A DNA stretch of 47,754 nt, from assembly GCA_964399545.1 (NCBI GenBank), contig CAYNRG010000009.1:1-47754 (forward strand), in the 5' to 3' direction. Below are positions 34,116 through 44,048 of this stretch, one piece after another; the first letter of the stretch is position 1; each line of letters opens with the position of its first letter. The stretch is from CAYNRG01 sp964399545 (GTDB lineage Bacteria > Bacillota_I > Bacilli_A > Erysipelotrichales > Erysipelotrichaceae). A program made the translations under genes and the position numbers. The notes beneath the pieces are model-generated. The model did not search any database, was not told the origin of the DNA, and saw nothing but the letters and a program-made list of their open reading frames with translations.

Positions 34116-34742
34116 TTAGGTTGCGATATGAAATCCTTTTTCTTTCAATAATTTTTTCATCTGTTCAGGATTCACATTATTAGCTCGAATAACTACGTCA
34201 ATATGATCTTCTTTATGATAAACAGCTAAATTTGTTATATTCGCTTTTTGAGTAAAGAAAATTTCTGCAATGGAAGATAGAATCCCCGGATGATCTTCAT
34301 CTATTTCGATAACATACCGATATCCTTCCGTATAGTATCCCAATAAATCAACAAAAGCCTCAAAGATATCATTTTGGGTGATAATACCCACTACCTTTTC
34401 ATTTTCAACTACAGGTAAGCAGCCAACATTCCTTTTCCTCATCTTAACTGCCGCTTCTTCTAGAAGTGCATCTGGATGAATGATTTCAATATCTTTGATC
34501 ATTATTTCTGCAACCGTCGTCTTGGATAGTAAGTAATTTAATTCATGCATGGAAAGACTTGTTGCTTTTGTAGGAGAGTGATCCGCAATGGTTCCTTCCG
34601 TAATTAAACCTACCAACTTCCCCTGTTCAACAATTGGCAAGCGATGAAAGTCATTTTTATTCATCAAATCCAAAGCTTGACTTATCGATGTTTCTTTCGA
34701 AATACAAACGGGGTTCTTTGTCATTCTATTTTTTACATACAT
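34116..34742 (-). CDS. CBS-CBS-ACT domain protein (AcuB-like)
   Basis: This 208-residue cytoplasmic protein has two CBS domains (about 7-55 and 78-130, with DFHRLPIVEQGKLVGLIT and NVGCLPVVENEKVVGIIT). A C-terminal ACT domain follows (about 140-208, starting YVIEIDEDHPGILSSIAEI). CBS pairs bind adenine nucleotides and ACT domains bind amino acids. It is the last gene of the liv operon, 4 bases after livF. A role in sensing energy or branched-chain amino acids is inferred. Confidence 0.9.
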   Translation of the reverse strand: MYVKNRMTKNPVCISKETSISQALDLMNKNDFHRLPIVEQGKLVGLITEGTIADHSPTKATSLSMHELNYLLSKTTVAEIMIKDIEIIHPDALLEEAAVKMRKRNVGCLPVVENEKVVGIITQNDIFEAFVDLLGYYTEGYRYVIEIDEDHPGILSSIAEIFFTQKANITNLAVYHKEDHIDVVIRANNVNPEQMKKLLKEKGFHIAT

Positions 34743-34746
34743 GATT

Positions 34747-35460
34747 TTATCCTCCTAAATATGCTTTCTTTATTTCATCACTCGTTGCTAGTTCTTGACC
34801 CGTTCCACTTAAAACTACCTTCCCTGTTTCTAACACATAAGCCCTATCAGCAATCCCTAAAGCCATTTTAGCATTTTGCTCCACCAATAAAATGGTTACT
34901 CCCTGTTGATTAATCTCTTCAATAATTGAGAAAATTTCTTTAACTAATAACGGAGCTAAGCCCATGCTTGGTTCATCTAACAAAAGAATTTTAGGTTTCG
35001 ACATTAAAGCTCTTCCCATCGCAAGCATTTGTTGCTCTCCTCCTGAAAGTGTTCCTGCAATCTGCTTCCTTCTTTCTTTCAACCTTGGAAATCGCCTATA
35101 AATTTCTTCCATATCCATAGCAATTTTATCTTTATCCTTGCGCGTATAAGCTCCTAATTGTAAATTTTCCTCTACCGTTTGCTCCGCAAAAATACGTCGC
35201 CGTTCAGGAACTTGAATTAACCCTTGTTTAACTAATTGGTCCGCATGAACTTTTACAATCTCTTTTCCCTCTAATTGAATTATTCCACCTGTCGCTTTTA
35301 ACAACCCTGAAATGGTATGAAGAATCGTTGTTTTTCCCGCTCCATTTGCTCCAATTAAAGCAACAATTTCTCCTGGATGGATTTCAAATGAAACTCCCTT
35401 GATAGCTTCTATAGCACCATAATGAACTTTCAAATTTTCTACTTTCAACATATCATTCAC
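34747..35460 (-). CDS. livF: Branched-chain amino-acid ABC transporter ATPase LivF
   Basis: This 237-residue ATPase has Walker A GANGAGKTT, signature LSGGEQQMLAMGRAL, Walker B ILLLDEPSMGLAP and the C-terminal AYLGG typical of LivF. It overlaps livG by 8 bases and forms a heterodimer with it in the HAAT-type importer. Confidence 0.95.
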   Translation of the reverse strand: MNDMLKVENLKVHYGAIEAIKGVSFEIHPGEIVALIGANGAGKTTILHTISGLLKATGGIIQLEGKEIVKVHADQLVKQGLIQVPERRRIFAEQTVEENLQLGAYTRKDKDKIAMDMEEIYRRFPRLKERRKQIAGTLSGGEQQMLAMGRALMSKPKILLLDEPSMGLAPLLVKEIFSIIEEINQQGVTILLVEQNAKMALGIADRAYVLETGKVVLSGTGQELATSDEIKKAYLGG

Positions 35461-36211
35461 CTAAGTATGCTTTAACCACTTCTGGATTCTGCTGAATCTC
35501 TTGTGGTGTTCCTTGTGCAAGCACCCTTCCATAATTCAATACTGTAATTTTCTCACATATTCCCATTACTAATTTCATATCATGTTCAATAAGTAGAATA
35601 GAGATTTTAAATTCTTTTCTAATTCGGCGAATGGTATCCATCAATTCATCTGTCTCTTGCGGATTCATTCCAGCTGCTGGTTCATCCAACAATAGCAACT
35701 TTGGAGATGTTGCTAAAGCTCTTGCAATTTCTAACTCGCGTTGCTTCCCATAAGGTAGGTTGCCAGCTTTCCGTCTAGCAAACTCACTCAACTGAAAAAT
35801 AGATAAAATTCTCATCGCTTCTTCTTCCATCCATTTTTCTTCTTTCCAAAACTTGGGTGTTCTCAGAAACCCTTCAAGTAAAGAATAGCTTACGCGATTA
35901 TGCAATCCTATTTTTACATTTTCAATAACACTTAAGTCTTTGAATAATCGAATATTTTGAAACGTTCTCGCAATTCCCAATTTCGCAATTTTATGGGGAG
36001 CTTTTTTATTTAATAGGGTTTGTTTCAATTCAACCGTTCCATCAGTAGGTGTATACACTCCTGTTAAAAGATTAAATACCGTTGTTTTTCCTGCACCATT
36101 TGGGCCAATCAAACCAACTAATTCATCTTCTTCAATTTTTAACTGAAACTGATCAACAGCACGAAGACCACCGAAATTAATCCCTAAATCTTTTACTTCA
36201 AGAATTGTCAT
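35453..36211 (-). CDS. livG: Branched-chain amino-acid ABC transporter ATPase LivG
   Basis: This 252-residue ATPase has Walker A GPNGAGKTT, the LivG-type signature LPYGKQRELEIARALA, Walker B LLLLDEPAAGMNP and H-loop IEHDM, and ends AYLGE. The ATG overlaps livM by 4 bases. Together with LivF it powers the importer. Confidence 0.95.
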   Translation of the reverse strand: MTILEVKDLGINFGGLRAVDQFQLKIEEDELVGLIGPNGAGKTTVFNLLTGVYTPTDGTVELKQTLLNKKAPHKIAKLGIARTFQNIRLFKDLSVIENVKIGLHNRVSYSLLEGFLRTPKFWKEEKWMEEEAMRILSIFQLSEFARRKAGNLPYGKQRELEIARALATSPKLLLLDEPAAGMNPQETDELMDTIRRIRKEFKISILLIEHDMKLVMGICEKITVLNYGRVLAQGTPQEIQQNPEVVKAYLGE

Positions 36212-37173
36212 ACTGCGTTTTCCTTTCTAAGTAACTGTCTTTTTTTCTTTGCTACTATTTGTTGAATTTTAGGATTGTTTTTAGCTAGCATCACTCCAAT
36301 TAAAATCAGTGCATAAATTAAAGTTCGATAGCTCGCTGCATCTCTTAAGATTTCTGGAAGAACAGTCAAGACTACAGCAGATACAATAGCTCCTTTAATA
36401 TTTCCCATTCCACCTAGAACAACCATTACTAAAATTTCAATTGATTTATTAAAACCAAATGTTCTCGGCTCTAAAATACCCATATGATGTGCATACAATC
36501 CTCCAGCAAGTCCTGCAAAAAAAGCTGCAAGCACAAAAGCTAAAATTTTATAATACGCTGTACTAATTCCACTAGCTTCTGCAGCTATCTCATCTTCGCG
36601 AACGGAAATGATTGCTCGTCCTGCTCGTGACTTGACCAATAATACTACAGCAATAATTGTCAAAATCATCACTCCATATACCCATGAAAAAGTTGTATAT
36701 CGGGGAATTCCAGGATATCCTTTTGCTCCTCCTACTACTTTCAAATTTAACAAAACAGTTCGAATCACTTCTCCAAATGCTAAAGTAATAATTGCAAGAT
36801 AGTCTCCTTTAAGCCTCAGTGTTGGAACTCCAATAATAATTCCAAAAATTAAAGCAATTACCCCACCTAGAAATAACGCCAATGGAAAAGCAATCCCTGC
36901 ATCCAACGATGAAAAGACTACCTTAGTAGAATATGCAGAAACATACGCTCCAATTGCCATAAATCCAGCATGACCTAATGTCAATTGTCCCAAAAATCCT
37001 GTAGTTATGTTTAAGCTAATTACTAAAATTACATTAATACAAATTGTGAGAATGATTCCAGATTCATATCTTCCAATGAGCCTTGTCGCAGTTAATAACA
37101 TCACTATGCCATAAACACCTACAACGGCCAATACAGTAAGAAGGATATTTTTTTTATTCTTTGTCAATTTCAT
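36208..37173 (-). CDS. livM: Branched-chain amino-acid ABC transporter permease LivM
   Basis: This 321-residue protein has about nine or ten membrane helices. It has the family hallmarks NITTGFLGQLTLGHAGFMAIGAY (about 55-77) and the coupling-helix region SVREDEIAAEASGI. It is the second permease of the importer. It starts 11 bases after the livH stop. Confidence 0.94.
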   Translation of the reverse strand: MKLTKNKKNILLTVLAVVGVYGIVMLLTATRLIGRYESGIILTICINVILVISLNITTGFLGQLTLGHAGFMAIGAYVSAYSTKVVFSSLDAGIAFPLALFLGGVIALIFGIIIGVPTLRLKGDYLAIITLAFGEVIRTVLLNLKVVGGAKGYPGIPRYTTFSWVYGVMILTIIAVVLLVKSRAGRAIISVREDEIAAEASGISTAYYKILAFVLAAFFAGLAGGLYAHHMGILEPRTFGFNKSIEILVMVVLGGMGNIKGAIVSAVVLTVLPEILRDAASYRTLIYALILIGVMLAKNNPKIQQIVAKKKRQLLRKENAV

Positions 37174-37184
37174 TTTCTCTCCCC

Positions 37185-38063
37185 CTATACTTTCTCTTTT
37201 CTATTTTTTCCAAGAATTCCTGAAGGCTTAATTACCAACATTAAGATTAAAGTCGAGAATACAATTGCATCTGCCATTTGAGATGAAATGTAGGCCTTGG
37301 ATAAACTTTCAATAAGTCCTAATAAAAATCCTCCTAGTACCGCTCCTGGAATACTCCCAATACCTCCTAATACCGCCGCAATAAATGCTTTTATCCCTAA
37401 AAATGAACCCATATACGGATTAATTAATGGATATGATGTACTATAAAGTACACCCGCAACTGCAGCTAATGCTGAACCAATCGCAAAGGTAATTGAAATA
37501 GTTCGATTAATATTAATTCCCATCAACTGGGCTGCACCTTGATCTTCACTAACTGCTCGCATAGCTTTTCCGGTTTTTGTCATTTTTACAAATCGTTCTA
37601 ATAATATCATCAAGAAAACAGAGATAACTACAGTAACCATATAATTTGCACTAATTGATATAGAACCCACCCGAATTGGATTCATCTTTATGACAACTGG
37701 AAAAGCTTTTGGATTTGCGGTGAAGATTAGTTGAAAAAGGCTTTGTAAAAGAAAACTAACTCCAATCGCTGTGATTAATAAAGAAATACGGGATGCGCCC
37801 CTTAGTGGTTTGTAAGCTACTTTTTCAATCACTACCCCTAATACTGCACAGACAATCACTGAAAGCATAATAGATATAATCATGGGGAGCCCTAGCATTG
37901 TAAAACTAACAAATACAACATAGGAACCCACCATGATAATTTCTCCATGAGCAAAGTTAATTAATTTTGCAATTCCATAAACCATTGTATACCCTAGCGC
38001 AACTAATGCATAAATACTCCCTATACTCAATCCGTTAATTACCTGTAAAATAAATTGTTCCAT
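37185..38063 (-). CDS. livH: Branched-chain amino-acid ABC transporter permease LivH
   Basis: This 292-residue permease has the family motif GYTMVYGIAKLINFAHGEIIM (about 25-45) and the coupling-helix region RAVSEDQGAAQLMGIN. Gly-rich AVLGGIGSIPGAVLGG lies near the C-terminus. It is the first permease gene, 60 bp after livK. Confidence 0.95.
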   Translation of the reverse strand: MEQFILQVINGLSIGSIYALVALGYTMVYGIAKLINFAHGEIIMVGSYVVFVSFTMLGLPMIISIMLSVIVCAVLGVVIEKVAYKPLRGASRISLLITAIGVSFLLQSLFQLIFTANPKAFPVVIKMNPIRVGSISISANYMVTVVISVFLMILLERFVKMTKTGKAMRAVSEDQGAAQLMGININRTISITFAIGSALAAVAGVLYSTSYPLINPYMGSFLGIKAFIAAVLGGIGSIPGAVLGGFLLGLIESLSKAYISSQMADAIVFSTLILMLVIKPSGILGKNRKEKV

Positions 38064-38123
38064 TTCAATTCTCCCCTCACCTTATAGGAAAAATTGAAGA
38101 GCTTAAACTCTCCAATTTTCATC

Positions 38124-39236
38124 TTATTTATAACTTGTGTACTGACCATCCTTAATAACAATGTACGCCAAGTCTTTAATTGGGTCCCCTTTTTCGTCAA
38201 ATTCTACATGTCCTAAAATACCATCAAATTGGATGTCTTTTAATACCTTATTAATCGTTTCCGCATCTGTCGAATCTGCTTCTGAAATAGCTTGAAAAAC
38301 AATGTTTGCACTGTCATACCCTAAATAAGAAAACGCCGTAGGTTCTTCACCATAGATTTCCTTGTAAGATTCAGCCCATTCAATAATGGAAGTATCCTCT
38401 GGAGAATAATGATTACAGAAAATAGCTCCTTCTAATGCTGCGATATCTTCTGTTGTGCTTAAAACACCATCCCAACCATCTCCTCCTAAGAAAGTTGCTG
38501 TAATTCCTAAATCCCGTGCTTGTTTTGCAATTAAAATATTGTCTTTGTAATAATTTGGAATAAATAATACATCTGGATTTTCAGCAGCAATTTTCGTTAA
38601 CTGCGTATTGAAATCTTTATCTTGGCTAGCATACGCCTCCACCAAAACAACACTTCCTCCTTGTGTTTCAAATTCATCTTTGAAATTTTCCATTAATCCC
38701 TCAGAGTAATCAGAACCAGCATCATAAATAATAGCTGCAGTTTGTGCTTTTAATCGCTGTTTAGCAAAGATACCCATTTGCTTCGCTTGAAATGGATCCG
38801 TAAAAGCACCTCTAAAGACATTATCTCCTGTTTCTGTAAATGCTAACGCAGTAGCTGAAGGCGATAGAATCGGTGTCCCAATCCCTTGAGAAGCATTTCC
38901 AATTGCAATAGACTCACCACTTAATGTTGCGCCAACAATCGCAACCGCTCCATCATTATCCACTAATTTAAAATAAGAATTAGTCGCCTCTGTAACATCA
39001 CCTTTTGAATCATAGGCTATTAGTTTCACTTGTTTCCCTAATACCCCTCCATTTTCATTCATTTCGTTAACGGCCATATCAATCCCATTGCGCACCGCTA
39101 ATCCATAAACAGAATATTCTCCTTCATAGGGTCCAATTGCTCCTATCACAATTTCATCTTTGTTGGATGATGCATTACAAGCAACCATCGAAAACACCAA
39201 TATCAAGGCGAACCCAAACTTAACCATCTTTTTCAT
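38124..39236 (-). CDS. livK: Branched-chain amino-acid binding lipoprotein LivK-like
   Basis: The frame is open from 39257, but the ATG at 39234-39236 follows GGGGGA at the right distance and gives 370 residues. MKKMVKFGFALILVFSMVAC is a lipoprotein signal with lipobox Cys20. The rest is a type-I periplasmic-binding protein (Leu/Ile/Val family), with IVIGAIGPYEGEYSVYG at its start and GGVLGKQVKLIAYDSKGD. It delivers ligand to LivHM. It leads the operon. Leu/Ile/Val specificity is inferred from the family and could extend to other amino acids. Confidence 0.93.
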   Translation of the reverse strand: MKKMVKFGFALILVFSMVACNASSNKDEIVIGAIGPYEGEYSVYGLAVRNGIDMAVNEMNENGGVLGKQVKLIAYDSKGDVTEATNSYFKLVDNDGAVAIVGATLSGESIAIGNASQGIGTPILSPSATALAFTETGDNVFRGAFTDPFQAKQMGIFAKQRLKAQTAAIIYDAGSDYSEGLMENFKDEFETQGGSVVLVEAYASQDKDFNTQLTKIAAENPDVLFIPNYYKDNILIAKQARDLGITATFLGGDGWDGVLSTTEDIAALEGAIFCNHYSPEDTSIIEWAESYKEIYGEEPTAFSYLGYDSANIVFQAISEADSTDAETINKVLKDIQFDGILGHVEFDEKGDPIKDLAYIVIKDGQYTSYK

Positions 39237-39274
39237 CACTTTTCCCCCTATCCTCATTTTGAGTAATTGTCCCC

Positions 39275-39303
39275 ATTATATGGTAAAATGATTTGTTTTT
39301 CAA
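39275..39303 (-). promoter_or_regulatory. Promoter of the liv operon
   Basis: On the minus strand TTGAAA (39298-39303), a 17-bp spacer and TATAAT (39275-39280) lie about 40 bases before the livK start. No T-box, CodY-consensus or other leader element was recognised. Confidence 0.75.
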
Positions 39304-39401
39304 TAGAAATTGTAAACTTTTTCATATTTGATGAAAATTAAATCATTTTTTAGCAACCAATACGTTACAGAGTCTACTATTTTATATTTGTTTTACCTAT
39401 T

Positions 39402-39446
39402 AAAAAAATCAGAGAAAGTAATCAACTCTTACATCACTTTCCCTGA
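39402..39446 (-). terminator. Terminator of the cell-wall operon
   Basis: An 11-bp stem with one mismatch (39409-39419 with 39436-39446) is followed on the minus strand by seven T residues (39402-39408). It lies after the S41 peptidase stop. Confidence 0.7.
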
Positions 39447-39473
39447 AAATTTTATCATTTCATATTTTTATTA

Positions 39474-40988
39474 TTAATCTTCCAAGACTGAAATTGCAGC
39501 CTGTAACTGCGTGTCCTTCTCCGGATTATTTTTCCAATCGCGTATAACAGCAGAAATCAACAAGTTCATAACTTCACTGTCTAAAATTCCATCCACTTCC
39601 AAATTACTTTTTGACTCAAAGCTCTCTAAAGCTTCTTTTGTACTTTGATCAAAATAACCATCTTGACGTTTTACTGAATAGTCAAGAAAATCTAAAGCTA
39701 GTTGCATCACCTTAACTTCATTTCCTACCATATCCAATTCATATCTGTATTCTTCTTCATTAGTTATCCACTCATGAAAAACGCCATGATCCGCAACTTC
39801 TATATCAGGAACAATTCCTACTCCATTAATAGATACACCCTTAGGTGAAAGCCATTCAGAAGTTGTATACTTTAATGCCGATCCATCAAAAAGTGGCACG
39901 GTTGCTTGAACTGTTCCTTTTCCAAACGTTACAGCCCCCACAACTGTTACATCATCACGTTGTTCCTTCAAAGTCATTGTCAATACCTCTGAAGCACTCG
40001 CTGTATTTTCATTAACTAAAATCGCAATTTCTTCAATACCTTCAAAGCGACTTCCCTTAGCGCTAGCCGAAACTGTACTCCCATCATTATACTTTTGTTG
40101 AATCGCCACTTCTCCTGAATCAATAAAGAATCCTGCAATATCAATCAAAGATGTCAAATAACCACCACCATTATCACGTAAATCAATAATCAGCTTTGTC
40201 ATTCCTGAATTGCTTAAATCTTCTAGCCAAGTTTTCACTTCAGAAGCTGTAGTTTCTCCAAAATTAGTGATTTCAAGATAGCCAATAGAATCATCAATCA
40301 TTTTACCAAAAGCAGTCCCAGTAACTTCATCACGCGTAATATTGATTTCCACAATAACACCTTGACGATTAAACCCAATTAAAACATCGCTTCCTTTTTC
40401 ACCACGAACAATATCTTGAAGGTCCTGAGATTCCATCCCAGAAACACTCTGCCCATCTACGCTATTAAAAATATCGCCAACTTGAACACCCGCTCTTTCA
40501 GCAGGTGAATTTCGGAAAACACGCTCCACAATAAAATCACCATCCAACTCCGAATATTGAACACCAATTCCAACAAAGTTCATATTAATTCCTTGTGTAA
40601 AACTTTGCAGTTCTTCACTAGAAAGATAAGTTGTATGCGGATCAATTTCATTCGTTGTAACACCATATAGGGCTTGATCTATTAATTGCCTACGAGCATC
40701 ATCCAACTCTGATGAAAAATACCATTCATCCGAAAGGATATCTAAAACATTCTTAAATTTTGCTATTTCTTTATCTGACCTTGCTTCATCACTACTCACC
40801 GGATTCCCTACATTCGACATTCCTGTAAGGTATCCAGAGATAAAGGAAAAGAGAATCGTAGCAGTCATCACTACTACCAATAAAGTTTGTTTATTTCTCT
40901 TCACTTTCTGCTCTTGTATTTTTTCTACTTCATCAGGCCATTTATGCTTTTCTAATTTTACAACAACTTTCTTTTCTTCATCTTTCAT
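39474..40988 (-). CDS. S41 family C-terminal processing peptidase
   Basis: Upstream codons to 40997 lie inside GAGGTG, so the ATG at 40986-40988 is preferred (504 residues). One membrane helix (about 35-58) is followed by a PDZ domain (about 120-190, VGDIFNSVDGQSVSG). The S41 serine protease domain has catalytic Ser in NTASASEV and Lys in FGKGTVQ. A C-terminal peptidoglycan-binding-like domain follows (about 425-485, YFDQSTKEALESFES). It is membrane-tethered outside the cell. Next to an M23 protein and FtsEX, it may process wall hydrolases (inference). Confidence 0.93.
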   Translation of the reverse strand: MKDEEKKVVVKLEKHKWPDEVEKIQEQKVKRNKQTLLVVVMTATILFSFISGYLTGMSNVGNPVSSDEARSDKEIAKFKNVLDILSDEWYFSSELDDARRQLIDQALYGVTTNEIDPHTTYLSSEELQSFTQGINMNFVGIGVQYSELDGDFIVERVFRNSPAERAGVQVGDIFNSVDGQSVSGMESQDLQDIVRGEKGSDVLIGFNRQGVIVEINITRDEVTGTAFGKMIDDSIGYLEITNFGETTASEVKTWLEDLSNSGMTKLIIDLRDNGGGYLTSLIDIAGFFIDSGEVAIQQKYNDGSTVSASAKGSRFEGIEEIAILVNENTASASEVLTMTLKEQRDDVTVVGAVTFGKGTVQATVPLFDGSALKYTTSEWLSPKGVSINGVGIVPDIEVADHGVFHEWITNEEEYRYELDMVGNEVKVMQLALDFLDYSVKRQDGYFDQSTKEALESFESKSNLEVDGILDSEVMNLLISAVIRDWKNNPEKDTQLQAAISVLED

Positions 40989-41049
40989 TTTCATCACCTC
41001 AGTACTTCTTTATTCTATCAACATCAACAAAAAGATAATCAACTATTTA

Positions 41050-42429
41050 TTATTCAAAAACACTCTCTGGCCGAACTCTACAAGGTGTTCCTACTTTATC
41101 GCAAGTCTTTGATAAAGCTGAACTTCCCCATCCTGCACCAAAGGCTAAATCACCTTTCCAAGATTCAATATATTCATTAATAGACATTGTTCCTAATTTA
41201 AAAACTTCAACATGGACATGTGGACCACTCGAGTTTCCTGAACTTCCTAGTTTCGCAATAGTATCCCCCGCACTTACAATACTCCCTTGAGCAATTGGAG
41301 TTTTATCCAATAAATGTAAATACTTCACCGCATACAGCGTATTATTAATTTTAGTTAATAAATAGACTTGGTTTCCTCCCCCGCTACTTCCTCCTTGTGC
41401 AGCTCCACAAGAATTTCCAATAGCTCCATAAGGACATCCACTTACACTTTTTAAAACAAAGCCATTTCCCGCAGCACGTACTGACGTTCCAATAGGAGCT
41501 CCATAATCAATACCTAAATGAACCCCACCTGATGGATAGTACCACGTGTTTGCTGTAATTCTTCCACCAGAAATTGGTCTAGTGAATCCTGAAGAATTTG
41601 GAATCTTGTCAATATTCGCACTAATTTCCTTAGCTAACGCTTTTAATGCCTCATAATCACTAGCGATCCGATTTCCCTCTGCCTCGATATCAGCTTCTTG
41701 TTTCTCTAGCTCTTCTTTAACTATTTCCGCTTGCTCTCTCAAGACTAAAGATTCATTTCTCTTTTTAACCACAGACTCCTTTGCAACTTCAAGTTCTTGT
41801 TTTGTTTTTTCTAATTCTTCTTTTTCAATTTTCAGTTCGTCAATAAGACCCTTTAGTTCAATTCGTGTCTTTTCATCATAATTAGCTATATCTTTAAGCC
41901 CGTTGGTCCTACGAATTAAATCATTTAAATCCTTAGCGCCCATAATAATATCTAAGTATTTATTCAGTCGCATAGATGATTGCGCAGCCACCATACGATG
42001 CTTAATTTGTTCTCGTAATCCTTCAACTTCATCTTCTTTTTCTAAAATTACAACTTCTTTCAATTTAATTTCTTCGACTTTTACAGAAATTTCTGTATTT
42101 AGCACAGCGATTTCTTTTGCTAAATTTTCAATCTTTGCTGTATATCCTTGAATTTTTTTTATGTACTCAACAATATTTTTTGCAATATCTTTTCGTTGCT
42201 TTTCAAGATCATCTAACTTTGTTTTTAAATCGCCCGATTGATCACTCAAGTACTGCAAAAACTCGCCACATTCCTTTTTCTCTTGATCAGTCAATTCCAT
42301 TTTTGGGCTTGAACATAACGCTGTATATTCATCTTCTTTTCCAGTAAAATCAATTTCCGCAAAAACAGGAATTAGAGATCCAACCAAAAGTAGGAGCGAG
42401 ATAGAAAGTCCTATTCCTTTTTTCATCAT
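41050..42429 (-). CDS. M23 metallopeptidase with coiled coil, FtsEX partner (EnvC/PcsB-like)
   Basis: A GTG at 42438 lies in the GAGGTGG site, so one of the ATGs at 42429 or 42426 is the start (about 459 residues). A signal peptide (about 1-25) is followed by a long coiled coil (about 45-270). The M23 domain (about 300-430) has the zinc motif HLGIDYG and the HVHVE pair. Four cysteines are present in the catalytic half (for example CPYGAIGNSCG). Its start overlaps the ftsX stop. It is therefore the likely wall hydrolase or activator switched on by FtsEX at the septum. Confidence 0.93.
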   Translation of the reverse strand: MMKKGIGLSISLLLLVGSLIPVFAEIDFTGKEDEYTALCSSPKMELTDQEKKECGEFLQYLSDQSGDLKTKLDDLEKQRKDIAKNIVEYIKKIQGYTAKIENLAKEIAVLNTEISVKVEEIKLKEVVILEKEDEVEGLREQIKHRMVAAQSSMRLNKYLDIIMGAKDLNDLIRRTNGLKDIANYDEKTRIELKGLIDELKIEKEELEKTKQELEVAKESVVKKRNESLVLREQAEIVKEELEKQEADIEAEGNRIASDYEALKALAKEISANIDKIPNSSGFTRPISGGRITANTWYYPSGGVHLGIDYGAPIGTSVRAAGNGFVLKSVSGCPYGAIGNSCGAAQGGSSGGGNQVYLLTKINNTLYAVKYLHLLDKTPIAQGSIVSAGDTIAKLGSSGNSSGPHVHVEVFKLGTMSINEYIESWKGDLAFGAGWGSSALSKTCDKVGTPCRVRPESVFE

Positions 42430-43331
42430 CGTTTCCACCTCAAATACTTTGTTACAGATAAAAAGCTTCCAAGAAGTCCTACCAACATTCCCACAGCTAA
42501 TAAAATTAAAGATACTTGTAGTACAAATGGATGTGGTTCAATCAAAACAAACATGTTGGAAATCATAATTCCATCCATTTTTTGGTACATATAGATATAA
42601 GCAAATACCGTAAGGAAAATTGGAATAATTGCTCCCAACGCACCTATCAAAACGCCCTCTACCATAAAGGGAGCACGAATAAATCCATTTTTTGCTCCAA
42701 CATTTCTCATAATTGAAATTTCACTAGAACGAGCAAATATTGTCAATTTTATTGTATTTTGAATTAAAAATATTGCTAATAGACTAAGCGCAATTACCAG
42801 CACTAGTCCACCATTTCGAACAGAATTCAGTGCATTTACCAGCATTACTGAACTTTCACCACCATAATTGATTTCATAAACTCCTTCAATCAATTCAATT
42901 TGAGCAGATAATTCTTTCAATCCATCACCATTTTCAACTTGCACATAATATGCGTGGTGCATTGGATTATCTTCACGATAAGTTTCAAATAATTCACGTT
43001 CTTCTTCTTTGTCAAATGAATTAATATACGCATCTAGTTCTTCATCTTTACTTGAGAAAGAAACAGTATCTACTCCTCGCATTTCTGAAATTGTCAGTCC
43101 AATGCGATCAATATCTTCTTGTCCTTCATATTGATAATCTATCAAAACAGCAATTTGAATTTTGCCTTCAATTGTTTCTGTCATAGAAGCTACATTCGCT
43201 GTAAAAATTGCGAAAATACTAATAATGATTAAGGTGATAGCCACAGCCATTGCACTTGATAATGACATCGCTGCATGGCGACCAACACCAAAAAATCCTT
43301 CTTTAATATGCCTAAAAAATCTACCTAGCAT
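42426..43331 (-). CDS. ftsX: Cell-division protein FtsX
   Basis: The frame opens at 43376, but MLGRFFRHIKEGFFGVGRH from the ATG at 43329-43331 matches typical Firmicute FtsX starts, giving about 301 residues. It has four membrane helices (about 28-52, 180-200, 230-255 and 275-297) and an extracellular loop (about 55-175) that would contact the M23 coiled coil. It overlaps the ftsE end by 11 bases. With FtsE it transmits ATP-driven motion across the membrane. Confidence 0.95.
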   Translation of the reverse strand: MLGRFFRHIKEGFFGVGRHAAMSLSSAMAVAITLIIISIFAIFTANVASMTETIEGKIQIAVLIDYQYEGQEDIDRIGLTISEMRGVDTVSFSSKDEELDAYINSFDKEEERELFETYREDNPMHHAYYVQVENGDGLKELSAQIELIEGVYEINYGGESSVMLVNALNSVRNGGLVLVIALSLLAIFLIQNTIKLTIFARSSEISIMRNVGAKNGFIRAPFMVEGVLIGALGAIIPIFLTVFAYIYMYQKMDGIMISNMFVLIEPHPFVLQVSLILLAVGMLVGLLGSFLSVTKYLRWKR

Positions 43332-44013
43332 GATGTGCATATCCCCCTTCATCAAGGTCAGCTGCAACATGACCATCTTCTAATACAATTGTTCTTTTCC
43401 TATATTCTTCAACAAGTGCTTCGTCATGAGTAACCATGACAATCGTTGTTCCTTCTTCACGATTCACCTTTTCTAAAAGCATCATAATTTCAGATGATTT
43501 TTGTGGATCTAAATTTCCTGTTGGTTCATCCGCAATTAAAACCTTGGGTTTATTTGCGATTGCACGGGCAATAGCAACTCTTTGCTGTTGTCCACCTGAT
43601 AACTCGTTTGGAAACGCATTTCCTTTATCACTTAATCCAACCAAACGTAAAACTTCACGAACTCGTTTTCTCGTTGTCGATTTTTTCATGTTAATCACTT
43701 CCAAAGCATAGGACACATTTTCAAAAACGGTCTTTGCCTCTAATAAACGGAAATCCTGAAAAACCACTCCGATATTTCTTCTATATAGTGGAACTTTGGA
43801 ATGCTTTAATTTCCCAACATCAATTCCTACAACTTCAACTTTCCCTTTTGTTGGAATTTCTTCGCCACTTAGCATTTTAATCATTGTTGATTTCCCTGAA
43901 CCGGTTGGTCCAATTACGTACACAAAAGCGCCTTGCTTGATTTCAAGATTGACATTATGTAATGCATTAACACCGTTTTTATAGGTCTTACTCACATTGG
44001 TTAATTGTATCAT
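43321..44013 (-). CDS. ftsE: Cell-division ATP-binding protein FtsE
   Basis: The frame is open from 44052, but the ATG at 44011-44013 follows AGGAG by 9 bases and gives 230 residues, starting MIQLTNVSKTYKNG. Motifs are GPTGSGKST, VVFQDFRLL, LSGGQQQRVAIARAIA, VLIADEPTGNLDP and VTHDE. The order ftsE-ftsX-M23-S41 makes the assignment secure. Confidence 0.96.
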   Translation of the reverse strand: MIQLTNVSKTYKNGVNALHNVNLEIKQGAFVYVIGPTGSGKSTMIKMLSGEEIPTKGKVEVVGIDVGKLKHSKVPLYRRNIGVVFQDFRLLEAKTVFENVSYALEVINMKKSTTRKRVREVLRLVGLSDKGNAFPNELSGGQQQRVAIARAIANKPKVLIADEPTGNLDPQKSSEIMMLLEKVNREEGTTIVMVTHDEALVEEYRKRTIVLEDGHVAADLDEGGYAHHAR

Positions 44014-44048
44014 CTCATCATTCTCCTCATCCAATTTATTATAGCACA

